Positions 34,513 through 44,448 of a stretch of 64,000 nucleotides of DNA are shown here, piece by piece. The DNA lies in contig NZ_RKRD01000003.1 in NCBI RefSeq assembly GCF_003814745.1, positions 220,026 to 284,025 on the forward strand. Direction: 5' to 3'. A program made the position numbers and the translations under genes. The notes under the pieces were generated by a model, which saw nothing but the letters and a program-made list of their open reading frames with translations, did no database searches and was not told the DNA's origin. This DNA is from Hydrogenoanaerobacterium saccharovorans. GTDB lineage: Bacteria; Bacillota; Clostridia; Oscillospirales; Ruminococcaceae. Positions within the stretch are counted from its first letter, which is position 1; every line of letters begins with the position of its first letter.

Positions 34513-35310
34513 TTGAATGATTTTAATCCGCTTTTACTGGCATTGGCTGGTACAGGATTTACTTTTTTGTCTACTGCGCTAGGTGCCGCGGTTGTTTTCT
34601 TTTTTCGCGGAGAAGTAAGCATAAGCATTCAGCGCGTATTTCTCGGGTTTGCTGCGGGGGTTATGATAGCAGCCTCGGTTTGGTCGCTGCTGATACCCGC
34701 AATTGAAATGGCAGAAGAACAGGGCAGTATTGGCTGGATACCCGCCGCGGGTGGGTTTGTACTGGGTGCTGCATTTTTGCTGCTGCTTGACCGGCTTCTT
34801 CCCCATCTTCACCCGGGCAGCTCTCAACCCGAGGGGCTTAGTTCGTCGCTGAAGCGCACTACAATGCTGGTTTTTGCGGTGACTTTACATAATATTCCCG
34901 AAGGGATGGCTGTGGGGCTTACCTTTGCGCTTGCCGCACAAAAAGGCGGTTCAATTACCATTGCCTCGGCGATTGCCCTTGCGTTGGGTATCGGGTTGCA
35001 AAACTTCCCCGAGGGTACAGCCATTTCTTTACCGCTGAAAAAAGAAGGGCTTTCCAATACTCGTTCATTTGTGTACGGGGCATTATCCGGCATTGTAGAA
35101 CCCATAGCGGGTGTTCTAGCGGTGCTTATGATGGGCTCAATCATGCATATAATGCCGTGGTTGTTGGCTTTTGCGGCGGGTGCAATGATCTATGTTGTTG
35201 TCGAGGAATTAATTCCCGAGGCCAATCTCGGTGAGCATTCTCACTCTGGCACTATCGGCGTACTGGCGGGTTTTTTAATCATGATGATATTGGACGTTGC
35301 TCTTGGTTGA
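34513..35310 (+). CDS. ZIP-family divalent metal transporter (ZupT-like)
   Basis: 265 residues, eight membrane segments. The two metal-binding helices carry HNIPEGMAVG and QNFPEGTAIS, the ZIP signature, and VVEELIPEA lies in a later helix. A short His-containing loop (HLHPGSSQPEG) is between helices 3 and 4. Members of this group import Zn2+, Fe2+ or Mn2+ into the cytoplasm; the metal cannot be told here. The start is a TTG at 34513 with GAGAGG 10 nt upstream; the nearby ATG 34503 is out of frame. Monocistronic. Confidence 0.88.
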   Translation: MNDFNPLLLALAGTGFTFLSTALGAAVVFFFRGEVSISIQRVFLGFAAGVMIAASVWSLLIPAIEMAEEQGSIGWIPAAGGFVLGAAFLLLLDRLLPHLHPGSSQPEGLSSSLKRTTMLVFAVTLHNIPEGMAVGLTFALAAQKGGSITIASAIALALGIGLQNFPEGTAISLPLKKEGLSNTRSFVYGALSGIVEPIAGVLAVLMMGSIMHIMPWLLAFAAGAMIYVVVEELIPEANLGEHSHSGTIGVLAGFLIMMILDVALG

Positions 35311-35318
35311 TGCTATTT

Positions 35319-35362
35319 AAAAAGAGCCTGTGTATCTTATTGTTACACGGACTCTTTTTCTC
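35319..35362. terminator. Terminator between the ZIP and GGDEF genes
   Basis: AAAAAGAGCCTGTGTA pairs with TACACGGACTCTTTTT with one mismatch and one G-T pair. The run is symmetric and may serve both convergent genes. Confidence 0.7.
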
Positions 35363-35365
35363 TTA

Positions 35366-37558
35366 TTATTTGGCGGCATCATTGCAGATGATGAGATATG
35401 CCTCTTTCCCGTCCGTCCATTTCATTTTAGATACCGAACATTCCGACCACATGTGGCATGCATTGCAAAAATTAACGGTCCAGCGGTCAACATTATCATC
35501 CAATTCATCTATGGGGCAGCGGGAACAGGGCAATTTGCCATATGAGCAAGAAAAGCAGGTTTTGCCGATTTCCAATTCCGGGTGGTATTGGCGCGCAAGG
35601 TCATTGGCATAAAGAATTTTGTAATCCTCTTTGCGAAGTACGTATGCGCACACGTTCATACGGTCAATGATGGTTTTTGCGGTAAAATTGCTTTGCTGCA
35701 GTTCGTTTCGAGAGCGGTCGTTGAGTAAAAATACACCCAATATTTTAGATATGAGAATAACAGCCTCTATTTCTGCTTTGTTCCAAAGGCGCCCCGGTAT
35801 ACTTTCGCTAAACCCTATAAAACCTTTTATGCACCCGTTTCGAACAATTGCAGACTGAAGTATTGAGTTAGCCTCCCTATTGCGCAATGATTGCTCCAGT
35901 TCATGGGGCAGTAAAGAGAGATCGCTGCAATAAAAAATACCATTGTCATCAAACAGTTTTATATATTCTTCGGAATGGATATTCAAATAGTTGACATAAT
36001 TTTGGCTGAACGGCAAACCAAGGTCGCTGCACCACTCAAAGGTGTTCTCCCATATTAATTTACCGTCATCCTCCTGGCTTTCAAATATGTAAACATGAGG
36101 TACACTGTAATACCGTCCTGTAATTCCGAGGATATGCCTGATTGCAGGGCAAATGTCTTGGGTATCATACAATATTTCGAAAACACACCGCGCAAGGTCT
36201 CGCCGAAGCGATTGCTCTGTACTGAGGTAGCTTCTTTCGGAACTCGGGGCGACCTGACAGCTATATACTTGATAGCAGTCTTTACCGTGACCTTTCGAAA
36301 AGTACAGTGCGGCATCTGCTTTGCGGAACAATTCTTCAAACTGATGCCCATGGTCGGGGTAAATAGAAATGCCAATGCTGCCGGATATGGTAAAGTCATT
36401 GTCAATGTCGCAAAGCACATTGCGAAAAACATGAACCAAATGCTGTGCTTTTTGCTCTGCCAACTCAATGGACGGAATATTCTTGAGCAGCACCATAAAT
36501 TCGTCACCGCCGATTCGCCCTACAATGTCGTTGGGGCGAAATTGCTTTGCGAGGCACGATGATATGCTGCTGAGTACGCTGTCACCCTTTAAATGCCCCA
36601 GATGATCGTTGATTGATTTAAAATTATCAATATCAATCACAAAAAGAGCATGGTATCCGTCTTTACCGTCGCCGTTTAAATAATCTTCAATCAGCGATTG
36701 AGCGGTAATTTTATTGTAAGCTCCTGTCAGCAGGTCGCGCTGAGCTTTTGCTTCCAGCATCTGGCGTTCTTTTTTCTGGCTGTCTATATCGGATAGTATA
36801 CAAATAACTTTTTGCGGATTTCCATCTGAATCGCAAAGTACAGTACTGCGTATTTTGCACCAAAGGTACTCACCAGATGCCTTTTTTATGCGATAATCAT
36901 CCCCGCAAGGTACCTTGCCGTTGAGTAAATATTGCAGGCGCTGCCGAAACAGGGGAATATCTGCTTCGTAAATTACATGGTCGATGGCGTATTCCAAACA
37001 AAATTTATCTGGAAGTTCGTAACCGAACTTTATTTTAAAATTAGGCGAACAAAACAAGGTGTCGTTTGAAATAGTCCATTCAAGAAGAATGTCTCCTTCT
37101 TGTTCGATTATTTTGCGGATGTGTTCATTTCGCATTGCCTGCTGCAGCTGCAAAGTTTTACGCTCTGTAATATCAAAAAAAACCGAGTAATAGGTATAGT
37201 TGCCGTTTTCATCTTTATGTAATTTGCCTTTTTCAAGAACCCAAACAGTGCCGCCGTCTTTACAAACCAGGCGATACTCCAATTCTATATAATCGCTTAA
37301 CTTTCGTTGCTCTTCAAATTCTTTCTTCATATTGTCTGCATCCTCTGGGTAAATCAACAAGATAAACCTATTCTGAAAAAGGTCGCGTAATTCATCACAA
37401 GTAAAGCCGGTAAGGCGCAAAAGCCCCATGCTGGCATAATTAATTGTAAACCAACAGTCGTCCTTACAGCTCATAATGGCACCCATAATATTATTCGCTA
37501 TATCCTCAAGCTGCTTTTTATCCTCTGCTTCACAAATCGTGCGGATGCTTTCTTTCAC
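35366..37558 (-). CDS. PAS-PAS-GGDEF diguanylate cyclase with C-terminal Cys-rich sensor
   Basis: 730 residues, no membrane helix. Two PAS/PAC units (about 20-135 and 150-265) precede a GGDEF domain (about 270-435). The catalytic motif GRIGGDEF is intact at 348-354, and RPND five residues before it is an inhibitory I-site, so it should make cyclic-di-GMP and be feedback-controlled. A GAF-like region (about 455-620) and a last PAS-like segment follow, the latter with eight Cys (for example CFSCSYGKLPCSRC and CNACHMWSEC). Start: GTG 37558 behind AAAGGAG. It lies 21 nt downstream of an EAL gene, giving a synthesis/degradation pair. Confidence 0.82.
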   Translation of the reverse strand: MKESIRTICEAEDKKQLEDIANNIMGAIMSCKDDCWFTINYASMGLLRLTGFTCDELRDLFQNRFILLIYPEDADNMKKEFEEQRKLSDYIELEYRLVCKDGGTVWVLEKGKLHKDENGNYTYYSVFFDITERKTLQLQQAMRNEHIRKIIEQEGDILLEWTISNDTLFCSPNFKIKFGYELPDKFCLEYAIDHVIYEADIPLFRQRLQYLLNGKVPCGDDYRIKKASGEYLWCKIRSTVLCDSDGNPQKVICILSDIDSQKKERQMLEAKAQRDLLTGAYNKITAQSLIEDYLNGDGKDGYHALFVIDIDNFKSINDHLGHLKGDSVLSSISSCLAKQFRPNDIVGRIGGDEFMVLLKNIPSIELAEQKAQHLVHVFRNVLCDIDNDFTISGSIGISIYPDHGHQFEELFRKADAALYFSKGHGKDCYQVYSCQVAPSSERSYLSTEQSLRRDLARCVFEILYDTQDICPAIRHILGITGRYYSVPHVYIFESQEDDGKLIWENTFEWCSDLGLPFSQNYVNYLNIHSEEYIKLFDDNGIFYCSDLSLLPHELEQSLRNREANSILQSAIVRNGCIKGFIGFSESIPGRLWNKAEIEAVILISKILGVFLLNDRSRNELQQSNFTAKTIIDRMNVCAYVLRKEDYKILYANDLARQYHPELEIGKTCFSCSYGKLPCSRCPIDELDDNVDRWTVNFCNACHMWSECSVSKMKWTDGKEAYLIICNDAAK

Positions 37559-37579
37559 GATAACTGCTCCTTTGATTGA

Positions 37580-39145
37580 TTACTTGGTAACTTTTTCGGC
37601 AAAGCAGGGTTCTGATGCAAATGCAAGTGCTTCAAATTCTGCAACAGGCATTGGTTTTGCAAACACATATCCCTGAACAATGTCGCACCCTATTTTCTTC
37701 AAAAAGTCCACTTGCGCTGTCTCCTCAATCCCTTCAGAAACAGTGGACATGTTGAGTTTTTTCGCCATATTGATGACACTTTCCACAATGCTTTCGCCGC
37801 GCTGCTCATGAATTGTATCGCAGAAAAACCCTCGGTCGAGTTTCAACTCATCTACCGGGATTTGCTTGAGCAGGTTCAGCGAAGAAAAACCCGAACCAAA
37901 ATCGTCCATCGAAACGGTAAATCCCAGCGACTTTAACCGAAAGATAACGGAAAGTGCGGTATCTATGTTATTTAAAAAAGTATTTTCGGTCAATTCAATT
38001 ACAAGAAGAGAAGGGGAAATATCATATTTACGGATGATTTCCTGAAGATGAACGGTGAAATCAGGCTTATCCAAATGCAATCTTGAAAAATTTATGGCAA
38101 TCGGCATAGGGGATAATTGATTATCCTGCCAAGAGCGCATCAAAGCACACACGTTTTCGAAAACGTAAAAATCCAGTTTGGTTACAAATCCGTTCTGTTC
38201 AAAAAACGGGATAAATTCTCCCGGAGAAAGCATCCCTGCAATGGGATGATTCCAACGGACGAGTGCTTCTGCCCCTACAATGCAGTTATGCAACAGCTCG
38301 TATTTAGGCTGAAGATACACTTCAAACTGGTTGGTTTTAAGTGCATTGTACATTTGGTTTTCTAACAGCTTTTCTTTTACCAGAGTATCACGCGTGGTAG
38401 GGTCGTAAAATACAATGTGAGTGTCCTGCGATTCAAGGCCCCGTTTACGCGCGATTTTTGCACGGTCATTCATCAGTGCAGGCTTTTCAGAGCGATCTTG
38501 CAAACGGTACACACCCGCAGAAAAACCCATATAATACGGTTCGGGAATAATGTTGTTTAACAGATTGATTTGTCTGTAAAAAAAATTCATGCGGTCAATC
38601 AGCTGCTGGTCAGATATATATTCCAACAACAGGCAAAAATTGTCGGCAGCAATGCGGCAAAATGTTTCTTTGCTGCTTATGTTTTTGGCAAGCGTATCTG
38701 CTACAAAATAAAGCAGCTTATCACCTGTTTCGTAACCGAACATGTCGTTCATGAGCGAAAATTTATCAATATCAATTTGAACAACTGCGTAATTTGTTTG
38801 ACGGTGCCTTTCAATAAGGCTTACCACTTCTTTTTCGAACAAGTTCCAATTGCCTTTTCTAGTAACAGGGTCTGTAAAAGCAAATGCATAAAGTTTTTTT
38901 TGTGTATGGCTGTTTGAAAGAATTAAGTACACGATAACAACTGCGAACAACACAGTTAGCAAAATAAAAGTAGTAATTGTTTTGTTTATTAATGGCTGTG
39001 CAAGTACGGTAGAATGGGTTAACTTTAAAAATTCGTTTAGATTATGAATATAACAGTAAAAAAGGGTAGAAAATATTGCGATAACAAATGCGATTGCCAC
39101 CACGATACGAAGAATACTTCTTTTAGTTTGATATTCATACTTCAT
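37580..39145 (-). CDS. Membrane-anchored cyclic-di-GMP phosphodiesterase, degenerate GGDEF plus EAL
   Basis: 521 residues. Two membrane helices (about 10-34 and 60-82) flank a short outer loop. The GGDEF domain is decayed: the motif reads RIAADNF in place of RGGDEF, so it cannot make cyclic-di-GMP and may sense GTP. The EAL domain is complete: AEALVRW, the Asn of INFSRLHLD, ELTEN, MDDFGSGFSS, KLDRGFF and the Glu of SEGIEE, so it should hydrolyse cyclic-di-GMP. ATG 39145 has GAGGTAC upstream and is preferred to ATG 39163. It is the first gene of the operon, with a promoter at 39225-39253. Confidence 0.85.
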   Translation of the reverse strand: MKYEYQTKRSILRIVVAIAFVIAIFSTLFYCYIHNLNEFLKLTHSTVLAQPLINKTITTFILLTVLFAVVIVYLILSNSHTQKKLYAFAFTDPVTRKGNWNLFEKEVVSLIERHRQTNYAVVQIDIDKFSLMNDMFGYETGDKLLYFVADTLAKNISSKETFCRIAADNFCLLLEYISDQQLIDRMNFFYRQINLLNNIIPEPYYMGFSAGVYRLQDRSEKPALMNDRAKIARKRGLESQDTHIVFYDPTTRDTLVKEKLLENQMYNALKTNQFEVYLQPKYELLHNCIVGAEALVRWNHPIAGMLSPGEFIPFFEQNGFVTKLDFYVFENVCALMRSWQDNQLSPMPIAINFSRLHLDKPDFTVHLQEIIRKYDISPSLLVIELTENTFLNNIDTALSVIFRLKSLGFTVSMDDFGSGFSSLNLLKQIPVDELKLDRGFFCDTIHEQRGESIVESVINMAKKLNMSTVSEGIEETAQVDFLKKIGCDIVQGYVFAKPMPVAEFEALAFASEPCFAEKVTK

Positions 39146-39224
39146 ACTATGTACCTCATTCATAATTATGATGCATTTTTACAAAAAATACTGCTGCAAT
39201 GTGTCGATAATTTAGCTTATATAT

Positions 39225-39253
39225 ATGATACTTTATTATCAAATTGATTTCAA
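39225..39253 (-). promoter_or_regulatory. Promoter of the EAL-GGDEF operon
   Basis: Minus strand TTGAAA (39248-39253), 17 nt, TATCAT (39225-39230). Confidence 0.5.
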
Positions 39254-39328
39254 TGACTAAAAAAGAAATTTTTTACAAAACAGCCAAAGAAATGATAAAG
39301 TTTATATTAATTCCATGTTTATTTGTGT

Positions 39329-39357
39329 TTGTAACACAGAAAGGAATGTGCTAGAAT
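39329..39357 (+). promoter_or_regulatory. Promoter of cinA
   Basis: TTGTAA (39329-39334), 17 nt, TAGAAT (39352-39357) with TG one base before the -10. Its position rules out upstream start codons near 39315. Confidence 0.6.
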
Positions 39358-39404
39358 ATATAACAAATTACATCTTTATCCTAAATCAGATTGGAGATTT
39401 TACC

Positions 39405-40670
39405 ATGACCCACTCTCAAGATTCGGCTGAAATTTTATGCATCGGTACAGAAATTTTGCTCGGTAATATCGTCAACACCAACTCTGCGGTTATTTCACGC
39501 GGTCTTGCCGATATTGGTATTAATATGTTTCACCATACGGTGGTGGGGGATAACCCAAATCGATTGAAAGACGCGCTTGATATTGCATTTTCACGCAATA
39601 ATATTGTAGTCACCACAGGCGGACTGGGGCCTACGTACGATGACCTTTCGAAGGAGACTGTAGCTGATTATTTCGGTGTAAAGCTAAAACTTCACGAGCC
39701 TTCGGCACAAAGCATCCGCACTTTTTTTGATAGATGGAAACGGCAGATGACCGAAAACAACCTAAAGCAAGCAATGATGCCTGAGGGGTGCATTGTACTT
39801 GAAAATCGTAACGGCACAGCGCCCGGTGCGATACTTGAAAAAGACGGCAAAATTGCTGTTTTGCTGCCCGGCCCTCCGCGAGAAATGACACCGATGTTTG
39901 AGCAGCAGGTAATCCCGTACTTACAAAAGCGGTCGCAGCAGGTATTCCGCTCGCATTGTGTGTATTTTTTTGGTATTGGCGAAAGTGCACTGGAATCTAA
40001 GCTGCGCCAAGATATTGAAAAGATGCAAAACCCAACCATTGCACCTTATGCAAAAGAGGGTGAAGTAATGCTGCGTGTTACCGCATCTGCCCATACTGCC
40101 GAAGAGGCGGAGGCACTGCTGAAACCGGCTGTGGAGATGCTGCAAAGCCGTTTTCCACAATATATTTACGGTATCGATGTAGAAAACCTGCAAACAGCGG
40201 TTGTGCGGGCACTTCACGCGAAAAAGCTCAAGGTAGCTACGGCTGAAAGCTGTACAGGCGGTTATATCTCAAAACGTATTACAGAAGTTGCAGGCAGCAG
40301 TGCCGTTTTCGATTGCGGTGTTACCAGCTACGCGAACGAAATAAAAGAAAACCTGCTTGGGGTAAAACATGAGACGTTGCAAAAATACGGCGCAGTTTCT
40401 CATCAAACAGCAAAAGAGATGGCAGATGGGGTGCGACGAATATCGGGCGCAGATATCGGCGTTTCTACTACAGGCATTGCAGGGCCGGATGGCGGTACCG
40501 ATGAAAAACCGGTAGGGCTTGTATATGTAGGTATCTCCAGCGAATGGTACAACGAAGTATTAGAACTGCAGCTGTCGCGCGGCTATGCAAGCGAGCGGGA
40601 GTTTATCCGCTATCTTGCCGGTTCACATGCACTCAATGCCGTGCTCAAAGCAATCAAAGAATATCAATAA
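39405..40670 (+). CDS. cinA: CinA family nicotinamide-nucleotide amidase/competence-damage protein
   Basis: 421 residues, two domains. The N-terminal MoCF-like domain starts AEILCIGTEILLGNIVNTNS and holds TTGGLGPTYDD; the C-terminal CinA domain has ATAESCTGGYISKRITEVAG, STTGIAGPDGG and KPVGLVYVG. CinA proteins deamidate NMN and act on ADP-ribose, recycling pyridine nucleotides, and were first linked to competence. The length matches full-size CinA. GGAG lies 12 nt before ATG 39405. Monocistronic, with promoter and terminator. Confidence 0.93.
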   Translation: MTHSQDSAEILCIGTEILLGNIVNTNSAVISRGLADIGINMFHHTVVGDNPNRLKDALDIAFSRNNIVVTTGGLGPTYDDLSKETVADYFGVKLKLHEPSAQSIRTFFDRWKRQMTENNLKQAMMPEGCIVLENRNGTAPGAILEKDGKIAVLLPGPPREMTPMFEQQVIPYLQKRSQQVFRSHCVYFFGIGESALESKLRQDIEKMQNPTIAPYAKEGEVMLRVTASAHTAEEAEALLKPAVEMLQSRFPQYIYGIDVENLQTAVVRALHAKKLKVATAESCTGGYISKRITEVAGSSAVFDCGVTSYANEIKENLLGVKHETLQKYGAVSHQTAKEMADGVRRISGADIGVSTTGIAGPDGGTDEKPVGLVYVGISSEWYNEVLELQLSRGYASEREFIRYLAGSHALNAVLKAIKEYQ

Positions 40671-40675
40671 AAATA

Positions 40676-40705
40676 AAAGGCTATCCGTTATTTCGGATAG
40701 CCTTT
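40676..40705. terminator. Terminator between cinA and the ABC exporter
   Basis: AAAGGCTATCCG and CGGATAGCCTTT around TTATTT, followed by GTACGTTT. Confidence 0.75.
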
Positions 40706-40723
40706 GTACGTTTAAAGAGCATT

Positions 40724-42475
40724 TTAAAATGAAGTATCGGCACTTGATGCAAACTGGCTGTTGTACAAATCGGCGTAAAAACCGCCTTTTTCAAGCAGTT
40801 GGGCATGGGTACCTTGTTCTACTATATTACCGTCACGCATTACCAAAATGCAATCTGCCTCACGGATGGTGGACAACCTGTGCGCTACAACAAAGCTTGT
40901 GCGCCCTTCCATCATTTGTGTAAATGCTTTTTGAATACGGATTTCAGTTCGGGTATCAATCGAACTGGTCGCTTCATCCAAAATCAGCATAGGCGGTTTT
41001 GTAAGCATAATGCGCGCAATACAAAGCAGCTGTTTTTGCCCTTGCGAGAGGTTCCCTCCATCTTCCGCAATCAAGGTGTCGTATCCTTGCGGCAAACGCT
41101 TGATAAAACTATGCGCATGTGCCGATTTCGCAGCCTCAATAATCTCATCCAGGGATGCATCGGGTTTACCGTAAGCGATATTATCGCGGATGGTACCGGT
41201 GAACACCCATGTTTCTTGCAAAACCATGCCATACGTCGCACGCAGGCTGCTGCGGGTAATGGCACGTGTTTCCACACCATCTACCTCAATGCTGCCGCTG
41301 TTTACATCGTAAAAACGCATTAACAGGTTGATAATGGTGGTTTTGCCGCAGCCGGTAGGGCCTACAATGGCAATGCGCTGCCCTGATTTTGCATCTAAGT
41401 GGAGGTGTTCAATCAGTTTTCGGTCGGGCGAGTAGGAGAATGAAACATCGTCGAGGTGCACATTCCCGTTGCAGTGTGTCAGTACCAAAGCATCGGTTGC
41501 ATCCGGTTTTTCGGTAGGTTCATCTAAAATAGCAAATACGCGGCGGGCACTTGCGGTAGCGGTTTGCAGCTCGGTAACAACACCCGATATCTCATTAAAC
41601 GGTTTTGTATACTGGTTAGCATAGGTAAGAAAACATGAAATCTGGCCTACCGAAAGCCTGCCGCTGATGGCTGCCAGTGCGCCTGAAAGCCCAACCGCAG
41701 CAAACACCAAACCATTTACAAAGCGCGTACTCGGGTTGGTGGTAGAGGAATAGAACTGCGCGTTTACTCCGGTTGCATAAAGGCGAGCGTTGATTTCTTC
41801 AAACGTTTCTTGCGAGCGGTGCTCGTAGCCAAATGCTTTTACCACCTTTTGGTTGCCGATCAGTTCTTCGATATATCCGCCGAGTTCGCCGCGAATGGCA
41901 GATTGCCTACGAAATTCGTCAAAGGAATGCTTGGCGATGAAAGACGCAACGAACAGCGAGACGGGGGTTAGTATCACAACAACCAATGCAATCTTTACAT
42001 TTATCGAAAGCATAAACCCAAGGGTGCCCACAATTGTTACTACGCCAAGGAATAATTGCGAAAAACCTTGTATCAAACCGTCTGAAATCTGGTCAATATC
42101 ATTGACGACGCGGCTGATAAGGTCGCCGTGTGCGGTACCGTCGATATATCGCAGCGGAACCTGTTCCAGTTTTACAAATACCGCTGTACGCAAATCTTTT
42201 ATTGCAGAATAGGTGATGATATTGGTACACAACGTCATCAGCCAATGGAACAGTGCGCTCATCAAGATGATAGCAGTAAGTACCGCTAAAATACGCAGCA
42301 AGCCTGCGAAATCCACTGTGCCATAACCTGCAATCAGGTCGATTGCATCGCCGATGAGAACAGGTGAAAGCAATGTGAGAGAAACGCTTACGATAGCACT
42401 GATAAAAGCACCGACGATATATTTTTTATAAGGATTTATAAATTTTAAAATACGTTTTAACACAGCCCAATTCAT
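40724..42475 (-). CDS. ABC exporter half, consensus ATP site subunit
   Basis: 583 residues: a six-helix membrane domain (about 1-320) fused to an ATPase domain. The ATPase has Walker A GPTGCGKTT, signature NLSQGQKQ, Walker B LILDEATSS with catalytic Glu, and H-loop AHRLST. The fold and length fit MdlB/BmrD-like half-transporters. Its start overlaps the stop of the preceding half by 4 nt (ATGA), so the two are translated together and form a heterodimer. Substrates of such pairs are lipids, peptides or drugs; none can be inferred here. Confidence 0.88.
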   Translation of the reverse strand: MNWAVLKRILKFINPYKKYIVGAFISAIVSVSLTLLSPVLIGDAIDLIAGYGTVDFAGLLRILAVLTAIILMSALFHWLMTLCTNIITYSAIKDLRTAVFVKLEQVPLRYIDGTAHGDLISRVVNDIDQISDGLIQGFSQLFLGVVTIVGTLGFMLSINVKIALVVVILTPVSLFVASFIAKHSFDEFRRQSAIRGELGGYIEELIGNQKVVKAFGYEHRSQETFEEINARLYATGVNAQFYSSTTNPSTRFVNGLVFAAVGLSGALAAISGRLSVGQISCFLTYANQYTKPFNEISGVVTELQTATASARRVFAILDEPTEKPDATDALVLTHCNGNVHLDDVSFSYSPDRKLIEHLHLDAKSGQRIAIVGPTGCGKTTIINLLMRFYDVNSGSIEVDGVETRAITRSSLRATYGMVLQETWVFTGTIRDNIAYGKPDASLDEIIEAAKSAHAHSFIKRLPQGYDTLIAEDGGNLSQGQKQLLCIARIMLTKPPMLILDEATSSIDTRTEIRIQKAFTQMMEGRTSFVVAHRLSTIREADCILVMRDGNIVEQGTHAQLLEKGGFYADLYNSQFASSADTSF

Positions 42476-44208
42476 GCGCGGTTCACCTCCTCGCTGCTTA
42501 ACTGCGACAGGCAGATTTCACGGTAAACTGCACAGCTTTGCAGCAGCTCTTGGTGAGTTCCGATGCCCGCAACTTCGCCGTCATCCAGCACCATAATGCG
42601 GTCGGCATTTTTGACGGTATTGGCACGCTGTGATACCATCAGCACGGTCATTCCTTTTGTTTCACTTGCCAATGCTTTGCGCAAAGCAGCATCGGTTGCA
42701 AAATCCAATGCACTGGCACTGTCATCTAAAATTAAAATTTGGGGTTCGCTTACCAATGCACGTGCAATGGTAAGACGCTGTTTTTGCCCGCCTGAAAGAT
42801 TTTTTCCGCCCTGCATAATAGTGGTTTCGTAGCCTTTGGGCAGCTTATCCACAAACTCTTTTGCCTGCGCGATGGAGAGTGCACGGTCGATTTGCTGGTC
42901 GGTTGCATTTTCACATCCCCAACGCATGTTCGAGCGGATATCACCCGAAAACAGTACTGCGCGCTGAGGCACTATACCGATTTGCCCGCGTAGCTGCTCA
43001 AACGGATATGCTTTTACATTGACGCCATCTATTAAAATTTCGCCCTTGCATACATCGTAAAAACGGGGGATCAAATTGACAAGGGTGGATTTACCCGAAC
43101 CCGTACCTCCGATAATGCCGATTGATTCGCCTTTTGCTATGGCTATGCTGATGTCGCTGAGCACATTTTCATCCCCCGTGTTGTAAGAGAAAGAAATATT
43201 TCTCAGCTCTATTTTAGGTGCGCCCAAAACGGGAGCTTGTGTTGTGTTGCCAATATCGGTGACGGAGGGGGCAGTTTCAAAAACTTCGTTAACGCGTGCC
43301 GCAGAGGCGGATGCTTTTGTGAAAATAACCACCAGATTTGCTACCACAATAAGCGCAAGCAAAATCTGCGTCATATAGTTCCAAAGTGCAATTACCTGCC
43401 CTTGTGTGAGTGTACCCGCGTAAACCCGCAAGCCGCCGTACCAAAGGATAGCTAAAATAGCGAAGTTTGCCACGATGGAGGTTACAGGGCTGAGCAGTGC
43501 CGAAAGTTTTGCAACCGCAACAGAAGAACGCCTTAACTGCTCGCTGGTCTGTTCAAAACGTTGCTGTTCATCTGCTTGTTTACTAAATGCACGAATAACG
43601 CGTACGCCTTCTAGATTTTCACGTGTAATCAGGGATACCCCGTCAAGTAGTTTTTGAATTTTTTTGTAAAATGGAACAGAGCGGCTCATCACGATATAAA
43701 GTACGATTGCGATAAGTACTGCCGCTGCAATAAATATCACCGACATTTTAAGGTCGAGTGCCATTGCCATTACGGCGGCACCAATGGCGAGAAACGGTGC
43801 GCGAAACACCAAACGAATCAGCATAGCTACCGCAAGCTGCAGCTGGTTTACGTCGTTGTTCAGGCGTGTAATCAGCGAGGGCGTGCCCATTTTATCAATT
43901 TCGGCATGCGAAAGCGAGTTGATGTGCCGAAACAATTCGTTACGCATCACCGTACCAAACCCCTGCGATGCGCGTGAAGCAAAGAATTGGCAGGTAAGCG
44001 AGCACCCCAGCCCTACTATCCCCAGCAAAACCATAATGCCTGCCATTTTCCAAACATAGGCGGTGTCTCCGTTTTTTATGCCTACATCAATCATACTTGC
44101 CATAACCAAAGGTACGATCAATTCAAACACCGCTTCGGTCATTTTAAACATAGGGCCTAAAATCACCTGTAGGCGGAATTTCTTTAAAAAACGTGTTAAT
44201 TTTATCAT
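42472..44208 (-). CDS. ABC exporter half, degenerate ATP site subunit
   Basis: 578 residues with the same layout as its partner. Walker A GGTGSGKST and signature NLSGGQKQR are normal, but the residue after Walker B is Asp (LILDDSAS in place of LDEA) and the H-loop has Gln (VSQRAN in place of AHR). These are the substitutions of the degenerate site in asymmetric exporters such as TM287/288 and BmrCD. One composite site would hydrolyse ATP and the other would mainly bind it. It is first in the operon, with a promoter at 44252-44280. Confidence 0.88.
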   Translation of the reverse strand: MIKLTRFLKKFRLQVILGPMFKMTEAVFELIVPLVMASMIDVGIKNGDTAYVWKMAGIMVLLGIVGLGCSLTCQFFASRASQGFGTVMRNELFRHINSLSHAEIDKMGTPSLITRLNNDVNQLQLAVAMLIRLVFRAPFLAIGAAVMAMALDLKMSVIFIAAAVLIAIVLYIVMSRSVPFYKKIQKLLDGVSLITRENLEGVRVIRAFSKQADEQQRFEQTSEQLRRSSVAVAKLSALLSPVTSIVANFAILAILWYGGLRVYAGTLTQGQVIALWNYMTQILLALIVVANLVVIFTKASASAARVNEVFETAPSVTDIGNTTQAPVLGAPKIELRNISFSYNTGDENVLSDISIAIAKGESIGIIGGTGSGKSTLVNLIPRFYDVCKGEILIDGVNVKAYPFEQLRGQIGIVPQRAVLFSGDIRSNMRWGCENATDQQIDRALSIAQAKEFVDKLPKGYETTIMQGGKNLSGGQKQRLTIARALVSEPQILILDDSASALDFATDAALRKALASETKGMTVLMVSQRANTVKNADRIMVLDDGEVAGIGTHQELLQSCAVYREICLSQLSSEEVNRA

Positions 44209-44251
44209 AGGTCGTCATCCTTTTATATTGCATATTCAATTGCTAAAACAC

Positions 44252-44280
44252 ATTATAGCATAGGTTCGACTAATATTTAA
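44252..44280 (-). promoter_or_regulatory. Promoter of the ABC exporter operon
   Basis: Minus strand TTAAAT, 17 nt, TATAAT (44252-44257) with TG one base before the -10. Confidence 0.5.
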
Positions 44281-44395
44281 CAGGTATTATGGATAATTGC
44301 AACAGCATAATAAACCGAATGCACTTAATTTAATATTTTTTTATTTTTGATTGGTACAAAAATAACGCTGAAAAGATGCATAAGCACAAGGTTTG

Positions 44396-44404
44396 TGTTA
44401 TAAT
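44396..44404 (+). promoter_or_regulatory. Extended -10 promoter of the YesL-like gene
   Basis: TGTTATAAT lies 44 nt before the start codon; the -35 is poor. Confidence 0.5.
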
Positions 44405-44448
44405 AAATCAATTGTTTACTACATTTTAACTGTTTGATAGGGGATTGG

